Assembly: GCA_030151005.1 (NCBI GenBank)
Contig: JASLES010000079.1
Coordinates: 1-9,445 of the forward strand
Length of the DNA stretch: 9,445 nt
Direction: 5' to 3'
DNA from: Silvimonas sp.
GTDB lineage: Bacteria > Pseudomonadota > Gammaproteobacteria > Burkholderiales > Chitinibacteraceae
Within the stretch, counting starts at the first letter, position 1. Every line of letters starts with the position of its first letter. The notes beneath the pieces were generated by a model. It did not search any database. It saw only the letters and a list, made by a program, of their open reading frames with translations, and had not been told where the DNA came from. Below are positions 1-7,211 of the stretch, piece by piece. The position numbers and the translations under genes were made by a program.

Positions 1-1
1 T

Positions 2-1012
2 TTGCTGGATAACCCGGACGGCGTGAGTGTGCCGGGCCCGGGCGGCGGCTTCACGTGGGATGGCCGCTCCCCGACGCTGGCTGACCAGACCAGCATTCCG
101 CTGTTGTCGGCCAATGAAATGGCCAATGCCTCGCCGGCTGATGTCGTCGCCAAGGTCAAAGCGGCGTCTTACGCGCCGCTGTTCTTGCAGGCCTACGGCA
201 ACGATGCCTTTGCCGATACCACCAAAGCTTTTGGTTACATTCAGGCCGCGCTGCAGGCGTACCAGATGGAAGACCAGAGCTTTCATCCATTCTCCAGCAA
301 GTTTGACCTGTATGTCGGCAACAAGATTGGCGGCAACATGACGGCCGCCGAGCTCAGAGGGTTGAGCATATTTACCGATGCCAACACCGGCAACTGTGCC
401 TCCTGCCACTACCAGGGTGCAGGTTTGAACGGCAGCTCCGCGCTGTTCACGGATTTCTCTTACGAGAACATCAGTGTGCCGCGCAATATGGATATCCCGG
501 CTAACCAGAACCCTGGCTACAACGATATGGGCGTCTGCGGCCCATTGCGCACTGACCATCTGCCTACCTCGCTGGGTGCGCCCAATGCGTTCTGCGGTCT
601 GTTCAAGGCCCCGACACTGCGTAACGTGGCTTTGCGCGGCGCGTTCTTCCACAACGGGGTGATCCACTCGCTGTACCAACTGGTTCACTTCTACAACACG
701 CGCGATACCAATCCGGAAATCTGGTACCCCACCGTGGGCGGCACACCCAAAGCCACGCCGGACGCCAATTTCCCCACGTACGGCCTGATCACCACGCAGT
801 ACACCGGGGGGACGGTGCAAAAGTTCAACGATTTGCCAGCCGCTTACCTGAGCAATATTGACCCGCAAATGCCGCTGGACAGCCGTGCTGCCGGCTCAAC
901 GCCGCCCATGACAGAAGCGCAGATGTCTGACCTGATCTGCTTCTTGAATACCTTGACGGATGGCTACCAGGCGCCAGCCAATCCGCCTGCACATGGTACT
1001 TGCGTGGATTAA
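2..1012 (+). CDS. MauG/CcpA-like dihaem c-type cytochrome (cytochrome c peroxidase family), 5' partial
   Basis: The reading frame is open at the left edge, so residue numbers here are relative (336 residues visible). The C-terminal haem site is C132-A-S-C135-H136, a CXXCH motif that binds haem c covalently and supplies the proximal histidine. Upstream is the family signature WDGRSPTLADQ (residues 19-29), and downstream are KAPTLRNVALRGAFFHNG (202-219) and the FYNTRD segment (230-235). These are typical of bacterial dihaem cytochrome c peroxidases and MauG relatives, which act in the periplasm on H2O2 or oxidise a partner protein. Met290 (context DPQMPLD) is a possible distal haem ligand, by analogy with peroxidases in which a Met fills this role; this is inference. 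The N-terminal haem site and signal peptide would lie outside the window. The gene ends with TAA at 1010-1012 and is followed by a hairpin and a lipoprotein gene. The family is secure, but the exact substrate cannot be told. Confidence 0.86.
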   Translation: MLDNPDGVSVPGPGGGFTWDGRSPTLADQTSIPLLSANEMANASPADVVAKVKAASYAPLFLQAYGNDAFADTTKAFGYIQAALQAYQMEDQSFHPFSSKFDLYVGNKIGGNMTAAELRGLSIFTDANTGNCASCHYQGAGLNGSSALFTDFSYENISVPRNMDIPANQNPGYNDMGVCGPLRTDHLPTSLGAPNAFCGLFKAPTLRNVALRGAFFHNGVIHSLYQLVHFYNTRDTNPEIWYPTVGGTPKATPDANFPTYGLITTQYTGGTVQKFNDLPAAYLSNIDPQMPLDSRAAGSTPPMTEAQMSDLICFLNTLTDGYQAPANPPAHGTCVD

Positions 1013-1018
1013 CCCTCT

Positions 1019-1048
1019 GACGACAGCCCCGGTCTCAGGGCTGTCGTC
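1019..1048 (+). terminator. Intergenic hairpin after the cytochrome gene (weak terminator or mRNA 3'-end stabiliser)
   Basis: A perfect 11-bp stem (GACGACAGCCC at 1019-1029 with its complement at 1038-1048) encloses an 8-base loop. It begins seven bases after the cytochrome stop codon. No T-run follows, so it may only attenuate transcription or protect the upstream mRNA, leaving the downstream lipoprotein gene partly co-transcribed. Confidence 0.5.
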
Positions 1049-1074
1049 CATTGATTGGACCCAACGAAATCGTT

Positions 1075-1725
1075 ATGAAAAAACTGATCCAGACTTTAAG
1101 CCTGACCGCCTGTGCCGCACTGCTGCTGAGCGCGTGCGGCAAGGGTGATACCCAGCCTTCTGCTGCGGTGTTTACGAGTGGCATGAATGATTACCTGGCC
1201 CAGAAAGGCCATTTTTGCCTGGGCAAGACCACCTGGCCGATCAACATCACCCCCAACCAGGCTGCAGCAGGTGAGTCGGACGCTTTACAACTGCCGGTGC
1301 TGCAAAAACTGGGTATTGTGACGTTCAAGGACGTCATGATCCGTTATGACACCCCGGACAAGTCTGTTGTCCTGCCAACCCATCAGTATTCGCTGACGGC
1401 GCAAGGCCAGCAGTACTACCGCAAGGAAGACGTCACCTTCACCCGTAGCGACGGCAGCAAGTACGTTCGCCACGGTGATCTGTGCGCAGCCACGCTGACG
1501 CTGGATCAGATTGTGGGCTGGGAACCGCCGCATGATGAGGGCGGCCGCAAGACTACCGCGGTGACTTATACCTACAAGATTGAACCGGCACCGTGGGCCA
1601 AGGACCCGGATCTGGAACGGGTGTTCCCCATGCTGGCCCGGCTGATCCATGGTGATCGCCAGATGCAGCTCAAAGAAGTATTCACACTCACCGACAAGGG
1701 CTGGAAGTCCGTCGATGTGATGTAA
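1075..1725 (+). CDS. Unrecognised lipoprotein, 216 aa
   Basis: The ATG at 1075 is chosen because it gives a clean lipoprotein signal: MKK, a hydrophobic stretch, then the lipobox L18-S19-A20-C21. Signal peptidase II should cut before Cys21, which would be lipidated. An in-frame TTG at 1051 would add eight residues in front and is less likely. Asp is not at position +2 (the residue is Gly22), so outer-membrane sorting is plausible in a Gram-negative. The mature part is mixed and polar, with two further cysteines (in HFCLGK and GDLCAA) that could form a disulfide, and no membrane segment. I do not recognise a family. It lies 62 bases after the MauG-like cytochrome on the same strand with a hairpin between, so co-transcription is possible but not shown. 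No strong Shine-Dalgarno is visible. The bidirectional terminator at 1747-1772 closes the unit. Confidence 0.8.
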   Translation: MKKLIQTLSLTACAALLLSACGKGDTQPSAAVFTSGMNDYLAQKGHFCLGKTTWPINITPNQAAAGESDALQLPVLQKLGIVTFKDVMIRYDTPDKSVVLPTHQYSLTAQGQQYYRKEDVTFTRSDGSKYVRHGDLCAATLTLDQIVGWEPPHDEGGRKTTAVTYTYKIEPAPWAKDPDLERVFPMLARLIHGDRQMQLKEVFTLTDKGWKSVDVM

Positions 1726-1746
1726 CCGGTAGGGCATGCCCACCAA

Positions 1747-1772
1747 AAAAGCCGCCTGCAAGGGCGGCTTTT
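1747..1772. terminator. Bidirectional rho-independent terminator
   Basis: The stem AAAAGCCGCC (1747-1756) pairs with GGCGGCTTTT (1763-1772) around a 6-base loop. The A-run begins at 1745 and the T-rich tail continues to 1776, so the hairpin is followed by U-rich RNA on either strand. It sits between the convergent lipoprotein gene (+) and the 2OG oxygenase gene (-) and should end both transcripts. Confidence 0.88.
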
Positions 1773-1789
1773 CTTATGATTGCAACGCC

Positions 1790-2665
1790 TCAGCGGGAGA
1801 TAAACCGGCGTTCGCGTATCCATTTGGTCGCCACCCATTTCTCGCCCTTGAGTACGGGTGAACTGGCGTGCAATGACGCCGGGTCGGTCTGCCCCTGTTG
1901 ATTGCAATACTCAAAGTAGATCGCATTGCCTTGCTGCGGTGTGATCGCCCAGCCGGTTTCCGGAAACACCGTTTCGCCGCCTGCCGCGACGTCATTGAGA
2001 TAAATCACCACAGTGATAATGCGCTGGCCGCTGCGGGTAATAGACTCGGCATTGGCGACATTGCTGGGGGTCAGATAATCAAAATGCGGTGCGCTACCTG
2101 CGCCGGAACGGTAATGCAGAATCTGGAAACCCTCGCCATTTTCAACCGGCAGCCCGGTCAGTGCCGCGAGGCGTCGATCCAGTTTTTCCAGCAACGGGGT
2201 TTCCATCAAGCGAAAGAACATGCCTTCGCTACTGCGATGATCCGCCACGACGTCCTGACCGGTAGTGGGATCAACCACGGTGGACGGGCGCAGGCGCGGC
2301 CGTGCCAGTTCAATCAACTGTTCGCATTCGCGGGCATTGATCACGTTGCCCAATACGGCGGCAGTGGGCTTGCTCATGCGGGACAGCACGCGGATATCCC
2401 GATCGCCACAGGCGATCACCGGGGCAGCCGGCAGGCGGCAAGGATCGGCCACGTAAGCTGGCGGGGCCAGCAGCAGTTGCCCATCTGGCAAGGGGGAGCC
2501 CGCCATCAGCGCTTGCATGACGGTGTTGACCATGGCGTTGGCCAGCGGTTCTTCCACATTGTTGTCGCGCAGTTCCCGCACGACATCGGGTACCGCACAA
2601 CCGCGTTGCAGATTGCTGATGATCCAGTCACGAACCGGATTGGGAAAAGGAACGGTCAAAGACAT
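1790..2665 (-). CDS. Prolyl-4-hydroxylase-like 2OG-Fe(II) oxygenase, 291 aa
   Basis: A non-haem iron dioxygenase that would use O2 and 2-oxoglutarate to hydroxylate a substrate, releasing succinate and CO2. The iron triad is H194-F-D196 (in APHFDY) plus H266 (in SLHASSP). K276 in LKGEKW is placed to bind the 2OG carboxylate. The His-to-Lys spacing of ten matches collagen-type prolyl 4-hydroxylases. The catalytic double-stranded beta-helix spans roughly residues 100-290. It is preceded by a predicted helical segment (about 10-55, VRDWIISNLQRGC onward) and a Pro-rich linker. No signal peptide is seen, so it is probably cytoplasmic. Some bacterial homologues modify prolines in translation proteins such as EF-Tu, but the substrate here is unknown. 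The ATG at 2665 is the first start of the frame. A TAAAAT -10-like hexamer lies at 2698-2703 on this strand, without a convincing -35. The YkgJ-type gene is 81 bases upstream on the same strand. Confidence 0.9.
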   Translation of the reverse strand: MSLTVPFPNPVRDWIISNLQRGCAVPDVVRELRDNNVEEPLANAMVNTVMQALMAGSPLPDGQLLLAPPAYVADPCRLPAAPVIACGDRDIRVLSRMSKPTAAVLGNVINARECEQLIELARPRLRPSTVVDPTTGQDVVADHRSSEGMFFRLMETPLLEKLDRRLAALTGLPVENGEGFQILHYRSGAGSAPHFDYLTPSNVANAESITRSGQRIITVVIYLNDVAAGGETVFPETGWAITPQQGNAIYFEYCNQQGQTDPASLHASSPVLKGEKWVATKWIRERRFISR

Positions 2666-2746
2666 GAAATGCGCATCCAGTGAGCTGGCAATGCGCTATT
2701 TTATGAACGCTCCATGACAACAATGAGAAACGCGCCAGGGACCCTG

Positions 2747-3154
2747 TCAGCGGTTGCGATAAGCGCAAAAGCCAGGCTTGGGGCCAATCTTGGGGTGATT
2801 GCGGCAGGTATTGGGACGCAGGTCATAAATGGTACACAGGCGCGTTTGGGCATCCAGATACGTGCACTCGCCATTGGCCCGCTGCGCCAGCGTGAAAACG
2901 CTGGTCTTGAAATTGAAGTGCTGGATGATCCGTGCTTTTTCCAGCCGTTTGGCGACGTTCTTCGGCGCTTCGTGCTCGGCCTCAAACGGATCGACCACAC
3001 CCATGCGGACCAGATCCGGCAGCTTGACCTCCACCGGCATGGTGCAACAGGTAGACTGGCAATCCATGCACATGGCCTGTTTATAACGGGCCCAGGTATC
3101 CAGGTTTTCCAGGGTGGAGATGTGGTAGAGCTTTTTGTGGGGCAGGGCAGGCAT
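2747..3154 (-). CDS. YkgJ-family cysteine-cluster protein (putative metal-binding), 135 aa
   Basis: A small cytoplasmic protein with eight cysteines in the YkgJ/UPF0153 pattern. An N-terminal group C29-x2-C32-x3-C36-C37 (MCMDCQSTCC) is followed by C97 (GECTYLD), C107 (RLCTIYDLRP), C117 (NTCRNHP) and C130 (GFCAYRNR). The family is described as a putative zinc- or iron-chelating domain, possibly holding an Fe-S cluster, and its biochemical role is not established. There is no signal peptide or membrane segment. The ATG at 3154 is the natural start, with no strong Shine-Dalgarno. The 2OG-Fe(II) oxygenase gene lies 81 bases downstream on the same strand, with no clear terminator between. A shared transcript, and perhaps a link through iron, is possible but unproven. 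Confidence 0.88.
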   Translation of the reverse strand: MPALPHKKLYHISTLENLDTWARYKQAMCMDCQSTCCTMPVEVKLPDLVRMGVVDPFEAEHEAPKNVAKRLEKARIIQHFNFKTSVFTLAQRANGECTYLDAQTRLCTIYDLRPNTCRNHPKIGPKPGFCAYRNR

Positions 3155-3290
3155 GGTGGCGCATCAGGGTGAATCGGGCGTCACAATACCATGTGCGCGG
3201 CCCTGAGCGGGTGTGAGGGGCTGAAAGGTTGCTGTGCACAAACCAGCCAGGTGGTGCATGTTTTCAGAAAATAGAAGTGGAGTTGAAATA

Positions 3291-3815
3291 GTGAAACGGC
3301 TTGTGGGCAAACTGCTCCTGGTTTTTCTGGCGGGAACGTCTGCTTTTGCCTGTGCAGATGATGCTGAAGAGATCTCGAGCTTGTTACTTGATCCGGTTTT
3401 AACGCGGGTGACGCCATGTCGTGTCTCAGCCGTTATATGGCATATGTCGGCCCAGCAGCGGCTGGAGGGGCACCCAGAACAGGTGATACTGAAGACGGTA
3501 GCTGTTGATGATGATCAACAGGCGGAATTTGCCCCATATCTGCACGAATTCATGCAGGTGCCTATGGCAGAGGTGGCCCAGTGGATCTCGCGGGGGCAAG
3601 GCCGGTGCATAGCCCACTATACGGGGCTGCCCGAAACCCCGGTCATGCAGTGCTACAAGACGTGGCAACTGCCCTTCAATAACGACTTGTACGGGCCGCA
3701 TCGACCAGGCAAAAAGCCTGAGGTGGACTTGAATGCCAGCGAGCTGGGTTACCTGAGGTGTTTGAAGATGACACTCTCGCAAACGGGTGGGTCGGTAGAT
3801 GACCAGGGCCAATAA
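3291..3815 (+). CDS. Small secreted protein of unknown function, 174 aa
   Basis: GTG at 3291 is preferred over upstream in-frame starts (for example ATG 3258). GGAG at 3279-3282 stands eight bases before it, and translation from there begins with a textbook Sec signal: VKRLVGK, then a hydrophobic core, with likely cleavage near SAFA (about residue 20). Cys21 follows, but Ala at -3 and Phe at -2 do not make a lipobox, so a soluble periplasmic protein is more likely than a lipoprotein. Four further cysteines (in TPCRV, GRCIAH, MQCYKT and LRCLKM) suggest disulfides. I recognise no family. Base composition looks somewhat more AT-rich than in the flanking genes, by eye only. The gene stands alone between divergent ykgJ-like and convergent ettA genes. 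Its TAA stop (3813-3815) is inside the left arm of the terminator palindrome at 3807-3851. Confidence 0.75.
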   Translation: MKRLVGKLLLVFLAGTSAFACADDAEEISSLLLDPVLTRVTPCRVSAVIWHMSAQQRLEGHPEQVILKTVAVDDDQQAEFAPYLHEFMQVPMAEVAQWISRGQGRCIAHYTGLPETPVMQCYKTWQLPFNNDLYGPHRPGKKPEVDLNASELGYLRCLKMTLSQTGGSVDDQGQ

Positions 3816-3851
3816 AAAACGGGAAGCAGCGCTTCCCGTTTTTTATTGGCC
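3807..3851. terminator. Bidirectional terminator, perfect 21-bp palindrome
   Basis: The left arm (3807-3827, starting GGCCAATAAAAAACGGG) and the right arm (3831-3851) are perfect complements around a 3-base AGC loop. The core is CGGGAAGC/GCTTCCCG, flanked by an A-run on the left and a T-run on the right, so it can terminate transcripts from both sides. It lies between the convergent secreted-protein gene and ettA. The left arm starts before the secreted-protein stop codon. Confidence 0.95.
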
Positions 3852-3864
3852 AGGCCAGACGCGC

Positions 3865-5532
3865 TTAACGCGTCACCGGCTTGTAGCGGATACGCTTGGG
3901 TTTAGCGCCTTCTTCGCCCAGACGCTTCTTCTTGTCGGCTTCGTATTCCTGATAGTTGCCGTCAAAGAATGTCCATTGGCTGTCGCCTTCGGCCGCCAGA
4001 ATGTGCGTGGCGATCCGGTCCAGGAACCAGCGGTCATGGCTGATCACGAACACGGTGCCGGCGAACTCCAGCAGCGCATCTTCCAGCGCCCGCAGGGTTT
4101 CCACGTCCAGATCGTTGGACGGTTCATCCAGCAGCAGCACGTTGCCGCCCTTCAGCAGCGTTTTGGCCAGATGCAGACGGCCGCGCTCACCACCGGAGAG
4201 CATGCCAACCTTCTTCTGCTGATCGCCGCCCTTGAAGTTGAAACGGCCCAGATACGCGCGGCTGGACATTTCAAACTTGCCGACCTGAATGTTTTCCAGA
4301 CCGCCAGAGACATCTTCAAACACGGTCTTTTCGGCTTCCAGGCCTTCACGGCTTTGTTCAACAAACGCCATCTGCACGGTCTGGCCGATCTCGACATCAC
4401 CGGTATCCGGTGTTTCTTTGCCGGCAATCATCTTGAACAGCGTGGATTTACCAGCACCGTTCGGGCCGATAATGCCGACGATGGCGCCTGCGGGGGCGGC
4501 AAAGCTCAGATTGTCGATCAGCAGACGATCACCAAAGCCCTTGGACACACCCTTGAACTCGATGACCTTGTCACCCAGACGCTCGGCGACCGGGATAAAG
4601 ATTTCCTGGGTTTCGTTGCGCTTCTGGTGCTCAAAGCTGGACAGTTCTTCAAAGCGGGCAATCCGCGCCTTGGATTTGGCCTGACGGCCCTTGGGGTTCT
4701 GGCGCACCCATTCCAGTTCTTTGTTCAATGCTTTCTGGCGGGCAGATTCGGTCGATTCTTCCTGTTTCAGGCGCTCTTCCTTTTGCTCCAGCCAGCTGGA
4801 GTAATTGCCCTTCCACGGGATACCGTGACCACGGTCCAGTTCCAGAATCCATTCGGCGGCGTTATCCAGGAAGTAGCGATCGTGGGTCACGGCCACCACG
4901 GTGCCCGGGAAGCGCACCAGGAATTGTTCCAGCCATTCCACCGATTCTGCATCCAGGTGGTTGGTGGGTTCATCCAGCAAGAGCATGTCTGGCTTGGACA
5001 GCAACAATTTGCACAGCGCTACGCGGCGCTTTTCACCGCCAGAGAGGTTGCCGATTTTGGCATCCCACGGTGGCAGGCGCAGGGCGTCGGCAGCCAGTTC
5101 CAGTTGCAGCGCGGTGTTGTCGCCAGCACCGGCAGAAATGATGGCTTCCAGACGGGCTTGTTCTTCGGCCAGAGCATCAAAGTCGGCATCGGGTTCGGCG
5201 TAGGCGGCGTAGACTTCTTCCAGACGCTTTTGCGCGTCCATGACTTCACCCATGCCGCTTTCCACTTCTTCGCGCACGGTTTTTTCTGCGTCCAGCTTCG
5301 GTTCCTGTTCCAGGTAACCGATCTTCACGCCAGCCAGGTGTTGCACCTCGCCGTCATATTCTTTGTCCACATTGGCCATGATGCGCAGCACGGTGGATTT
5401 ACCAGCACCGTTCAGACCCAACAGGCCAATCTTGGCGCCAGGGAAGAAACTGAGCGAAATATCCTTGATGATCTGACGCTTGGGCGGAACGATTTTGCTC
5501 ACGCGGAGCATGGACATTACATATTGGGCCAC
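3865..5532 (-). CDS. ettA: Energy-dependent translational throttle protein EttA (ABC-F ATPase)
   Basis: An ABC-F protein that binds the ribosomal E site and gates entry into elongation according to the ATP/ADP ratio; it is not a transporter and has no membrane domain. The length, 555 aa, equals that of E. coli EttA. The first ABC domain has Walker A G39-LNGAGKS-T47, signature LSGGE (163-167), Walker B ending D187-E188 and switch H217. The linker at about 242-322, rich in Lys, Glu and Arg, is the P-site-tRNA interaction motif. The second domain has Walker A G356-PNGAGKS-T364, LSGGE (445-449), D469-E470 and H499. E188 and E470 fall at the numbers of the catalytic glutamates in the E. coli protein. 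The basic tail is KPKRIRYKP. The start is GTG (complement of CAC at 5530-5532), chosen because it gives the family N-terminus MAQYV; the Shine-Dalgarno is weak. TAA is at 3865-3867. It appears monocistronic between two terminators. Confidence 0.97.
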   Translation of the reverse strand: MAQYVMSMLRVSKIVPPKRQIIKDISLSFFPGAKIGLLGLNGAGKSTVLRIMANVDKEYDGEVQHLAGVKIGYLEQEPKLDAEKTVREEVESGMGEVMDAQKRLEEVYAAYAEPDADFDALAEEQARLEAIISAGAGDNTALQLELAADALRLPPWDAKIGNLSGGEKRRVALCKLLLSKPDMLLLDEPTNHLDAESVEWLEQFLVRFPGTVVAVTHDRYFLDNAAEWILELDRGHGIPWKGNYSSWLEQKEERLKQEESTESARQKALNKELEWVRQNPKGRQAKSKARIARFEELSSFEHQKRNETQEIFIPVAERLGDKVIEFKGVSKGFGDRLLIDNLSFAAPAGAIVGIIGPNGAGKSTLFKMIAGKETPDTGDVEIGQTVQMAFVEQSREGLEAEKTVFEDVSGGLENIQVGKFEMSSRAYLGRFNFKGGDQQKKVGMLSGGERGRLHLAKTLLKGGNVLLLDEPSNDLDVETLRALEDALLEFAGTVFVISHDRWFLDRIATHILAAEGDSQWTFFDGNYQEYEADKKKRLGEEGAKPKRIRYKPVTR

Positions 5533-5612
5533 GGGTTACGACTCGCTGATGGGCAAATGCGGCAAGTTTAGCAAACGCAGGGCTGACCCGCACCCGCTCG
5601 GGGCGCACGGTA

Positions 5613-5647
5613 AACAGAAAAACCGGCAGTTTGCCGGTTTTTCTGTT
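5613..5647. terminator. Rho-independent terminator of the multicopper oxidase unit
   Basis: Perfect 16-bp stem: AACAGAAAAACCGGCA at 5613-5628 with its complement at 5632-5647, around a 3-base loop. A5 and T5 tracts flank the CCGGCA core, giving U-rich RNA on either strand. It lies 28 bases beyond the oxidase stop codon and upstream of ettA, so it insulates ettA from the copper genes. Confidence 0.93.
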
Positions 5648-5674
5648 GAATAGGCCCCTCACAAGCGCCAGTGA

Positions 5675-7135
5675 TCACACCACGTTCAATATCCCCATCA
5701 TGCCGCGATCTTCGTGCTCCAGAATATGACAGTGGAACATACGTGCGCCGGGCTGCTGTTGTACGACATGAATCAACACCGTTTCATTGGGGCGCAGATT
5801 GATTGTGTCGCGCCAGGCCAGGAAGGGTTCCGCCACGGTCTGGCCGTTGCGGGTGCGGCTGACCACCTGGAATTGGGTACCGTGCAGATGAAACGGATGG
5901 TCCATATCCGAATCATTGACTAGTGACCACGCCTCCACCGCACCTCGCTGGCTGATCAGGTCAACGCGGTTCATGTCGTAGCTCTTGCCGTTGATGAGCG
6001 GCGTCATGCTATGCACGCCGTTCGCCATGTTCATTTGCTCGCTGAACACCACCCGCTTTTGCACCGCGCCCGGGGAGAGCGGGGTGATCTGGCGCAGGTG
6101 AGAGGGCATGGGCATGTTGGCGCCGCCACTCAACGCCACGGTGGCCAGGGTCAGGGTTTGCGGTGTCGGCACATCACCCATCATGCCCCGGTCATATGCA
6201 AGTGCCTGCAAAGCGACTTCGCCATTGCCCATGACCACGACCTCGGCACGCTCGCCGGGGGCAAGCAGTAGTTGGGTAATGGTCCGCGCGTGTTCCAGCA
6301 ACCCGCCATCTGTACCCACTAGCCGGAACGGCTGGCCGCCCAGCGAGAGATTGAGATAACGCGCATTACACATATTCCACAAGCGCCAGCGCTGCATGCC
6401 GTTGGTGGTGATCGCAGGCTGCAGCGCGCCATTGATCAACACAAACTGGCCTTCGCGCCCGTTCATCCAGTCCAGATCGCTATTGCCGGCAATGCGGCCA
6501 TCCGCGCCCAGTTTAAGGTCGGAAAACACCAGGTGCTGTTCGGGCATGCCAGCCAGCGGATCGCGCCGGGAACGCACAATCAGCGGGCCGGCCAGACCCA
6601 TATAAGCTTGTTCGGCGGTATGCCCATGCGGGTGCGGGTGATACCAGTAGGTACCGGCTGAACCGGCCGGCAAACCAAAGCGGTAGATGCGCTCGGTGCC
6701 CGGTGCGACTTCATCGCCCGGATTGCCATCCTGCGCAGGCGGTACCGGCAGACCGTGCCAGTGAATGGTGGTGGGCTGGCTGAGCTGATTGATCAGGCGG
6801 ATTTCAAGCACGTCCCCTTCATACACCTCAATCAATGGGCCAGGGTTCTGGCCGTTATAAGCCCAGACCACGGTATCAAGGCCCGGTTTGAACTGCACGG
6901 TGCGGGCGGCTGCAGTCAAGGTGGCCTGGAACTGGCCGGCGGGATTGGCCTGGTTTTTCAGTTTTTGCAACGCCGGCAGGGCGCGGCCAGCGGGGAAATC
7001 TGCGACAGGCAACAAGGGCGTATTGTCTGCCGGGGCCATATGCATGGCGTGCATGTCTTCTGCCCAGGTGCGGGACGCCAGCGCCAGGCTGCTGATAGCC
7101 ATCCCGCCAAAACGCAAAAAGCTTCGACGATCCAT
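5675..7135 (-). CDS. Tat-exported multicopper oxidase (CueO/laccase-like), 486 aa
   Basis: A periplasmic oxidase coupling four one-electron oxidations, probably Cu(I) to Cu(II) as in CueO, to reduction of O2 to water. The N-terminus MDRRSFLRF is a twin-arginine signal, with likely cleavage after TWA (residue 25). The mature end carries MHAMHM (28-33), a possible copper-binding tail. All four copper motifs are intact: HWHG (125-128), HPHPHG (166-171), HPFHLHG (413-419) and HCHILEHEDRGM (468-479). By alignment with CueO, H413, C469, H474 and M479 form the type 1 site, and the other histidines form the trinuclear cluster. The three cupredoxin domains lie at about 75-190, 200-335 and 360-486. The long Met-rich insert of E. 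coli CueO is absent; only a short NMPMPSH stretch (340-346) is seen. GGAG sits seven bases before the ATG at 7135. It is last in the leftward copper unit. CueO-like is the best description, but substrate range is untested. Confidence 0.95.
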   Translation of the reverse strand: MDRRSFLRFGGMAISSLALASRTWAEDMHAMHMAPADNTPLLPVADFPAGRALPALQKLKNQANPAGQFQATLTAAARTVQFKPGLDTVVWAYNGQNPGPLIEVYEGDVLEIRLINQLSQPTTIHWHGLPVPPAQDGNPGDEVAPGTERIYRFGLPAGSAGTYWYHPHPHGHTAEQAYMGLAGPLIVRSRRDPLAGMPEQHLVFSDLKLGADGRIAGNSDLDWMNGREGQFVLINGALQPAITTNGMQRWRLWNMCNARYLNLSLGGQPFRLVGTDGGLLEHARTITQLLLAPGERAEVVVMGNGEVALQALAYDRGMMGDVPTPQTLTLATVALSGGANMPMPSHLRQITPLSPGAVQKRVVFSEQMNMANGVHSMTPLINGKSYDMNRVDLISQRGAVEAWSLVNDSDMDHPFHLHGTQFQVVSRTRNGQTVAEPFLAWRDTINLRPNETVLIHVVQQQPGARMFHCHILEHEDRGMMGILNVV

Positions 7136-7148
7136 TCTTTTACTCCGG

Positions 7149-7172
7149 CGGGGCGGATGCAGATCCGCCCCG
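7149..7172. other. Intercistronic hairpin beside the oxidase ribosome-binding site
   Basis: A 10-bp GC-rich stem (CGGGGCGGAT at 7149-7158 with ATCCGCCCCG at 7163-7172) has a 4-base loop. It lies between the DUF411 gene and the oxidase gene. On the minus-strand mRNA it ends two bases before the oxidase GGAG (7143-7146). No T-run follows, so read-through is expected. It may stabilise or process the transcript, or tune oxidase translation. Confidence 0.6.
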
Positions 7173-7211
7173 GTGATGGTTCAAGACAAAGACGAATTGA
7201 GCCGGACCCGG

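Noticed and set aside
1898..2683. A 261-codon plus-strand frame opposite the 2OG oxygenase
   Set aside because: It lies entirely antisense to a gene with intact catalytic residues, has no plausible domain, and would read through the start of that gene.
2714..3172. A 152-codon plus-strand frame opposite the YkgJ-type gene
   Set aside because: The minus strand carries the eight-cysteine family pattern; the plus-strand translation has no motif.
3858..3874. 6-bp hairpin GACGCG/CGCGTC around the ettA stop codon
   Set aside because: Short, with no T-run, and adjacent to a much stronger terminator; probably chance or a minor extension of it.
3799..5571. A 590-codon plus-strand open frame opposite ettA
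   Set aside because: It is the antisense of a fully conserved EttA. The long frame arises from biased codon use on the other strand, and its translation shows no recognisable domain or export signal.
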